Positions 14,478 through 18,683 of a stretch of DNA of 18,683 bases are shown one piece after another. A model generated the notes under the pieces. It was not told where the DNA came from and made no database searches. It worked only from the letters and a program-made list of their open reading frames with translations. The translations under genes and the position numbers were made by a program. The DNA is from Bacillota bacterium (GTDB taxonomy: Bacteria; Bacillota; Clostridia; Lachnospirales; Bianqueaceae), in NCBI GenBank assembly GCA_017474705.1, contig JAFVHC010000092.1:1-18683 (forward strand), given 5' to 3'. The number at the start of each line of letters is the position of its first letter. Position 1 is the first letter of the stretch.

Positions 14478-14525
14478 AAGGATCGCAGCACGACAAAAAG
14501 TCGTGTGCGGTCCTTTTCTTTTTTT
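14478..14525 (+). terminator. Strong rho-independent terminator after galK
   Basis: GGATCGCAGCACGAC (14480-14494) pairs with GTCGTGTGCGGTCC (14500-14513) around an AAAAA loop, with one bulged base and one G-T pair. A T-rich tail (TTTTCTTTTTTT) follows at once. It ends the hprK-galK unit. Confidence 0.92.
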
Positions 14526-14535
14526 GGAAATACGG

Positions 14536-14564
14536 TTTACACTCCTGTGGTTTTGTGGTAAAAT
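14536..14564 (+). promoter_or_regulatory. Promoter of rhaB
   Basis: The -35 box TTTACA (14536-14541) and the -10 box TAAAAT (14559-14564) are 17 bases apart. TGG before the -10 box gives an extended -10. Transcription would start near 14571, about 50 bases before the rhaB ATG. It follows directly after the galK terminator. Confidence 0.8.
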
Positions 14565-14578
14565 CAAAGAAATACAAC

Positions 14579-14591
14579 CAGAAACAACAAA
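14579..14591 (+). promoter_or_regulatory. Candidate operator copy 1 (CAGAAACAACAAA)
   Basis: This 13-base motif starts 15 bases after the -10 box of the rhaB promoter. The same motif with one change lies 12 bases after the -10 box of the aldolase promoter (16864-16876). The position, just past the start of transcription, suits a repressor site for the DeoR-family regulator encoded between the two promoters. The region is A-rich, so chance similarity is possible. Confidence 0.35.
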
Positions 14592-14620
14592 AAACAATTA
14601 TATAGGAGGAACAAAACATC

Positions 14621-16036
14621 ATGAGCGCTTATCTGGCATTTGATTACGGAGCATCGTCAGGACGGTTGATGCTCTGTACATATGACGAGGCCGCGAAGAC
14701 CATCGACATGAAGGAGATCCACCGATTCCCGAACGATCCGGTCTGGATGGCGGGCCACTTTTATTGGGATTTCCCGCGCCTCTTCCATGAAATGAAGCAG
14801 GGCTTGAAGAAGGTCGCGCAGCTGGGCATCACAGTGGACGGCATCGGTATCGATACCTGGGGCGTCGACTATGGTTATCTGGATGCAGCCGGCCAGCTCA
14901 TTTCCAACCCGTTCTGCTATCGTGATCCTAAGAACGACCAGGGCATGCGTGAGATGGACGAGGTCCACGACTTTGCCGAGTTCTACAAGATCGCCGGTCT
15001 GCAGAAGATGGATTTCAACACCGCCTATCAGCTGTACTACGATGTGCAGCATCGTCCGTACGTGGTCGAGGCCGCCGAGACATTCCTGTTCATGCCGGAC
15101 CTGTTCGCCTACATGCTGACAGGTGAAAAGGTCTGCGAATATACCATCGCTTCTACCTCACAGCTGCTGGATGCGAAGAAGCGTGCATGGTCTCCCGAGA
15201 TCATGGATATGGTCGGCATCCCCCGGCGTCTGTTCCCGCAGCTGGTCGAGCCCGGCACGGTCATCGGTACGCTGAACCCTGCAGTACAGGAAGAGACGGG
15301 CATGGGTCCTGTCCCGGTCATCGCCGTTGGTTGCCACGACACGGCTTCCGCTGTCTGCGGTGCGCCGATCGAGTCCGAGAACAGTGTCTTCATGAGCAGC
15401 GGCACCTGGTCCTTGATTGGCATGGAGATCCCGGAACCCATCATCAACGAGACTTCTCTTGCATACAACTTCACCAACGAAGGCGGTGTGGAGCACACCA
15501 TTCGTTTCCTGAAGAACATCACCGGTCTGTGGATCATCCAGAACCTCAAGAAGAAGTGGAATCAGACCATGCCGGATGTCGGTTATCCGGACATCATCCA
15601 GGCGGCCAAAGAGGCGAAGCGCGATCATTTCATGATCGATCCGGACGATCCTCGTTTCTCCGCGCCGATGGATATGGTCAAGGCCGTACAGAGCTACTGT
15701 GAAGAGTATGGCCAGGGCACGCCTGAGACCATGGGCGAGATCGCGATCGCAGCCTATAATGGTCTGGGCGAGAAATACCGCCAGAACGTAGAAGCCATCG
15801 AGACCATGACCGGCAAGACCGTCGACGTCATCAACATGGTCGGCGGTGGTACGCAGGACAAGTTCCTGTGCCAGATGACAGCCTCCTGCACCGGTAAGAA
15901 AGTGCTGGCCGGTCCCATCGAAGCGGCTGTCGTGGGTTCCGTACTGATGCAGATGAAAGCGACAGGACAGTTGACTTCCCTGACCGAAGGACGAGAGATC
16001 GTCAAGCGCTCCTTCCCCATCGAAGTCTTCGAATAA
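14621..16036 (+). CDS. rhaB: Rhamnulokinase (FGGY family)
   Basis: This 471-residue carbohydrate kinase phosphorylates L-rhamnulose to L-rhamnulose-1-phosphate. The N-terminal phosphate loop is FDYGASSGR at residues 7-15, followed by GIDTWGVDYG with the catalytic aspartate region, as in RhaB. The C-terminal FGGY half has VGCHDTASAV, MSSGTWSLIG and NMVGGGTQDKFLCQ. The TWGVDYG and GCHDTASAV forms favour rhamnulokinase over xylulokinase. The start is ATG 14621, with AGGAGGA (14604-14610) ten bases upstream. Its own promoter lies just before it, and the DeoR-family regulator follows by 18 bases. Rhamnose isomerase is not in the window. Confidence 0.93.
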   Translation: MSAYLAFDYGASSGRLMLCTYDEAAKTIDMKEIHRFPNDPVWMAGHFYWDFPRLFHEMKQGLKKVAQLGITVDGIGIDTWGVDYGYLDAAGQLISNPFCYRDPKNDQGMREMDEVHDFAEFYKIAGLQKMDFNTAYQLYYDVQHRPYVVEAAETFLFMPDLFAYMLTGEKVCEYTIASTSQLLDAKKRAWSPEIMDMVGIPRRLFPQLVEPGTVIGTLNPAVQEETGMGPVPVIAVGCHDTASAVCGAPIESENSVFMSSGTWSLIGMEIPEPIINETSLAYNFTNEGGVEHTIRFLKNITGLWIIQNLKKKWNQTMPDVGYPDIIQAAKEAKRDHFMIDPDDPRFSAPMDMVKAVQSYCEEYGQGTPETMGEIAIAAYNGLGEKYRQNVEAIETMTGKTVDVINMVGGGTQDKFLCQMTASCTGKKVLAGPIEAAVVGSVLMQMKATGQLTSLTEGREIVKRSFPIEVFE

Positions 16037-16054
16037 GCAGTAAAGGAAGTAAAT

Positions 16055-16816
16055 ATGCTGGCAATAGACCGTAGAAATGACATCATGGAGCAGATCCGAC
16101 AGGAAGGCTCCGTACGCGTGATCGATCTGAGTGCCAAATATGACGTCACCGAGGAGACCATTCGAAGAGATCTGGAAAAGCTGGAGAACGAAGGGCTCGT
16201 GACCCGTACATACGGCGGCGCGGTCCTCAACAAAGGAACCAAGGAAGATCTTTCCATCAACATCCGCGAAGCAAGCAACCAGGAAGGCAAGAACCGCATC
16301 GCCCGCAAGATCTGCGAGCTGATCCATGACGGGGAATCATTGATGCTGGATGCGAGTACATCCACCATGTTCGTGGCGAGACATCTGAAGGATAAACACC
16401 AGGTGACGGTGATCACCAATTCGCTTCGCGTCCCGATGGAGCTGGCCTCCGTCTCCGATGCTGAAGTCATCGTGACAGGGGGTACCTTCCGTGCGAATTC
16501 CTTGTCCCTGATCGGCAGCCGCACCGCGGATATGCTGGACGGATATTTTGTGGACAAAGCCATCATCGGCTGCAAGAGCTTCGACCCGTCGGCAGGCACC
16601 TATGAACCGCACGAAATGGAGGCGGAGATCAAGAAACGGATGTGCCGCAATGCGCAGATGGTGATCCTGGCTGCCGACTACACCAAGTTCAACCAGAAGT
16701 CCTTCATCCGTACGATCGAGAGCAAGGACATCAATGCGGTGGTGACGGACCGCAAGCTTCCGGAAGAGACGGAAGAAATGTTGGAAAAACAAAATATTTC
16801 TTTATATTATGCGTGA
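16055..16816 (+). CDS. DeoR-family transcriptional regulator
   Basis: This 253-residue regulator has an N-terminal winged helix-turn-helix at about residues 6-55, including VIDLSAKYDVTEETIRRDLEKL and LVTRTYGGAV. The C-terminal sugar-phosphate sensing domain (DeoRC) contains DASTSTMFVARHL, ITNSLRVPMELA and LAADYTKFNQKSF. It sits between rhaB and the aldolase, so it most likely controls the rhamnose genes and responds to a phosphorylated intermediate such as rhamnulose-1-phosphate (inference). The start is ATG 16055 behind AAAGGAAG. No terminator is visible after its TGA; a new promoter starts within 10 bases. Confidence 0.9.
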   Translation: MLAIDRRNDIMEQIRQEGSVRVIDLSAKYDVTEETIRRDLEKLENEGLVTRTYGGAVLNKGTKEDLSINIREASNQEGKNRIARKICELIHDGESLMLDASTSTMFVARHLKDKHQVTVITNSLRVPMELASVSDAEVIVTGGTFRANSLSLIGSRTADMLDGYFVDKAIIGCKSFDPSAGTYEPHEMEAEIKKRMCRNAQMVILAADYTKFNQKSFIRTIESKDINAVVTDRKLPEETEEMLEKQNISLYYA

Positions 16817-16823
16817 GCTTGTA

Positions 16824-16852
16824 TTGACTTTTCTGTATTGCGGTTGTAAAAT
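16824..16852 (+). promoter_or_regulatory. Promoter of the aldolase gene
   Basis: The -35 box TTGACT (16824-16829) and the -10 box TAAAAT (16847-16852) have a 17-base spacer. The boxes are near consensus. Transcription would begin near 16859, giving a leader of about 73 bases before the ATG at 16932. Confidence 0.82.
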
Positions 16853-16858
16853 GAACAA

Positions 16859-16893
16859 AAACACAGAAAAAACAAAACAAACATCCTGTGTTT
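16859..16893 (+). promoter_or_regulatory. Leader inverted repeat with candidate operator copy 2
   Basis: AAACACAG (16859-16866) and CTGTGTTT (16886-16893) are perfect 8-base inverted arms with a 19-base spacer, placed right at the predicted transcription start. The left arm overlaps CAGAAAAAACAAA (16864-16876), which matches the motif after the rhaB promoter at 12 of 13 bases. It may be an operator for the DeoR-family protein or a 5' mRNA hairpin; the loop is A-rich and no T-run follows, so it is not a terminator. Confidence 0.45.
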
Positions 16894-16931
16894 CTAACAA
16901 CTTATGAATATACTTTCAGGAGGAACAATCA

Positions 16932-17747
16932 ATGACTGGCGAGTATGAAATCAAAAAACAGATCCTCGACGTCGGCCGCCGCATCTATAACCGCGGCATG
17001 GTTGCTGCCAACGACGGCAACATCAGCGTCAAGCTGAACGACAACGAATTCCTGTGCACGCCGACCGGTGTTTCCAAGGGCTTCATGACCATGGACATGA
17101 TCTGCAAGGTCGATGCGGATGGCAATGTGATCCATGCCAACGGACCTTACAAACCGTCTTCCGAGATCAAGATGCACATGCGCGTCTACAAACTGCGTCC
17201 CGATGTCAAGAGCGTCGTCCATGCACATCCCATGTATGCCACCAGCTATGCCATCGCCGGCATTCCGCTGACAGCGCCGATCATGCCGGAAGCTGTCATC
17301 GCTCTGGGCTGCGTTCCGATCGCCCCGTACGGCACCCCCTCCACCATGGAGATCCCGGATGCGGTCGAGCCGTTCCTGCAGCATTATGACGCCGTTCTTC
17401 TCGAGAACCATGGGGCGCTCAGCTATTCCGATTCTCTGATGGCGGCTTACTACAAGATGGAATCCCTGGAATTCTACGCGAAGCTCATGTTCCTGTCCAC
17501 GCAGCTGGGCGGTCCTAAGAAACTGAACGACGAGCAGGTCAAGGCGCTGTATGAGCTGCGCCGCAAGATGGGCCTGACCGGCAAACATCCGGCGGATCTG
17601 TGCCAGAAGATCAATGGCGTTGGCTGCGGCTGCCACAGCTGTGACGGCGGATGCAGTTCCGGCTCCTGCTCCACAGGCGCTCCCGCAACAGATAATGATC
17701 TGGTCGCTGAAGTGACCCGTCGTATCCTCCAGGAATTAGGTAAATAA
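16932..17747 (+). CDS. Class II rhamnulose/fuculose-1-phosphate aldolase with microcompartment-type tail
   Basis: This 271-residue enzyme of the class II aldolase/adducin family should split rhamnulose-1-phosphate or fuculose-1-phosphate into dihydroxyacetone phosphate and L-lactaldehyde. Zinc ligands are His98 and His100 (VHAHPMY) and His160 (LLENHGALS); the catalytic glutamate is Glu78 in PSSEIKMH, as in E. coli FucA. Classical FucA has about 215 residues; this protein has an extra 55. The extension holds Cys224, Cys232, Cys234, Cys237, Cys241 and Cys246, then a Gly/Ser/Pro linker, then the amphipathic helix NDLVAEVTRRILQEL (255-269). Such terminal helices are typical encapsulation peptides of bacterial microcompartment enzymes. 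The start is ATG 16932 after AGGAGGA. Context (rhaB) favours rhamnose, but a shared fucose role is possible. Confidence 0.88.
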   Translation: MTGEYEIKKQILDVGRRIYNRGMVAANDGNISVKLNDNEFLCTPTGVSKGFMTMDMICKVDADGNVIHANGPYKPSSEIKMHMRVYKLRPDVKSVVHAHPMYATSYAIAGIPLTAPIMPEAVIALGCVPIAPYGTPSTMEIPDAVEPFLQHYDAVLLENHGALSYSDSLMAAYYKMESLEFYAKLMFLSTQLGGPKKLNDEQVKALYELRRKMGLTGKHPADLCQKINGVGCGCHSCDGGCSSGSCSTGAPATDNDLVAEVTRRILQELGK

Positions 17748-17780
17748 GACCCCATACGGGCATAAAGGCAGGTGACTCTT

Positions 17781-18683
17781 TTGGCAGGTACCGCGCTTTA
17801 TACCCGTTCCGGTGATTCCGGGCAGACCACGCTGGGTGCCGGCCGCAGAGTCCCCAAGACCAACGGGACGCTGGAAGTGCTGGGCAATATCGATGAACTG
17901 ATCAGTCAGATCGCCATCACCTACAGCAGCCTGCCGCAGGAAGAGACCGATCTCATAGGAACTCTGAAATCACTGCAGGATGAGCTTCTGCTTCTGAAAG
18001 AGGATCTTTCCTCCATGAATGCGTCAAGGCAGATCGGCCAGAAACAGGTCGAACAGCTGGAAGCGCAGATCGATCGGCTGGCGCCGTATGCGTCCGCCAA
18101 AGAGGAGAAAAAAGCCGCGGGAGCTTCCGGCTCCGCTGCAATGCTGGATCTGTGCCGCAGCCTGGCCAGACGTGTCGAGCGTTCTCTTATGAAAGCAGGA
18201 CTCCCGGCTTCCGCCCATCAGAAATACGTGAACCGCCTCTCAGATTACTTCTATGCGGCCGCACGCTACATGGACAGCCGTCAAAAGAACAGGATCCTGG
18301 AAGCGATGCCGCAGCCGGATCGTCCGTTCCCGTTGAAACTGGCCAAGCTTCTGCTGGAAGCAGTAGAGCGGGTGGCGGAGGAACGAGGCCTGAAGTTGGT
18401 GATCGCTGCCTGCGATGCTGCCGGCCGACCGATCGCGGTCCATGTCATGGACGATGCATTCATCGCCAGCTACGATATCGCGGTCAACAAGGCCTGGACA
18501 GCCGTTTCGCTGAAAATGCCGACGAAAGAACTCGCGGAGCTTTGCAAGCCGGGCGGCAGTCTGTACGGTCTGCAGCATACCAACGATGGTAATGTCGTGA
18601 TCTTCGGAGGCGGCGTCCCGCTGACCGACCGGACAGGACGCGTCATCGGCGGTGCGGCCGTCAGTGGTTCCACAGCAGAGATC
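17781..18683 (+). CDS. PduO-like cobalamin adenosyltransferase fused to a GlcG/HbpS domain, cut by the window edge
   Basis: The 301 visible residues stay open to the right edge. Residues 1-165 resemble PduO-type ATP:cob(I)alamin adenosyltransferase: YTRSGDSGQTTLGAG (7-21) matches the ATP-binding YTRTGDxGxTxL, GNIDEL follows, and LARRVERS (128-135) and YVNRLSDYFYAAAR (149-162) match the C-terminal helices. The usual PGG motif before the arginine helix is missing, replaced by a Lys/Ala/Ser-rich stretch, so activity is uncertain. Residues 183-301 are a GlcG/HbpS (DUF336) domain ending GGAAVSGSTAE, near its natural end. The same fusion occurs in PduO of propanediol microcompartments. The start is TTG 17781 behind AGGTGA (17770-17775), 33 bases after the aldolase stop, so it is co-transcribed. 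Confidence 0.82.
   Translation, partial: MAGTALYTRSGDSGQTTLGAGRRVPKTNGTLEVLGNIDELISQIAITYSSLPQEETDLIGTLKSLQDELLLLKEDLSSMNASRQIGQKQVEQLEAQIDRLAPYASAKEEKKAAGASGSAAMLDLCRSLARRVERSLMKAGLPASAHQKYVNRLSDYFYAAARYMDSRQKNRILEAMPQPDRPFPLKLAKLLLEAVERVAEERGLKLVIAACDAAGRPIAVHVMDDAFIASYDIAVNKAWTAVSLKMPTKELAELCKPGGSLYGLQHTNDGNVVIFGGGVPLTDRTGRVIGGAAVSGSTAEI

Noticed and set aside
16830..16850. Catabolite-responsive (cre) site in the aldolase promoter
   Set aside because: TGTATTGCGGTTGT only partly resembles the consensus, and the central CG is out of register.

Overview
The window looks like part of a chromosome of a moderately GC-rich anaerobic Bacillota (Firmicutes) species. The reasons are the HPr kinase (HprK) with a Crh/HPr-like partner, WhiA, type II MurB, ROK glucokinase, strong AGGAGG ribosome-binding sites, frequent TTG/GTG starts and a microcompartment-type rhamnose locus. 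I cannot name the genus from sequence alone. All protein genes are on the plus strand; only the tRNA at the left edge is on the minus strand.

Layout. (1) 1-1103: tRNA-Glu(UUC) on the minus strand with its own promoter, a divergent plus-strand promoter, a doubtful small ORF, and a DUF1385 (YqhQ-like) gene broken by a one-base frameshift. (2) 1125-9037: a complete F1Fo ATP synthase operon, atpZ-atpI-atpB-atpE-atpF-atpH-atpA-atpG-atpD-atpC, with a promoter and a terminator. Between atpB and atpE there is a 434-base non-coding block with a 107-bp tandem repeat. It can be folded into a chain of GA-loop hairpins, and this is the most unusual object in the window. Subunit c carries residues typical of Na+-coupled enzymes. 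(3) 9075-14525: a carbon-regulation and cell-wall cluster, hprK-glcK-murB-whiA-crh-like-galK, ending in a strong terminator. hprK appears to start at CTG. The HPr-like protein keeps the HprK target serine but has lost the phosphotransfer histidine loop. (4) 14536-18683: the start of a rhamnose locus with rhaB, a DeoR-family regulator, a class II aldolase with a cysteine-rich linker and a C-terminal encapsulation-type helix, and a PduO-like adenosyltransferase fused to a GlcG/HbpS domain that runs off the right edge. Two good promoters, before rhaB and before the aldolase, carry a shared 13-base motif just downstream of the -10 box.

How it fits together. The ATP synthase couples an ion gradient to ATP synthesis. 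HprK senses energy and metabolite status and would phosphorylate the Ser of the Crh-like protein to report sugar status to a CcpA-type regulator. GlcK and GalK feed sugars into glycolysis, and the rhamnose genes phosphorylate and cleave the deoxysugar. The aldolase tail and PduO-like protein suggest that lactaldehyde processing takes place in a bacterial microcompartment whose shell genes would lie beyond the right edge. That last point is inference: no shell gene is inside the window.
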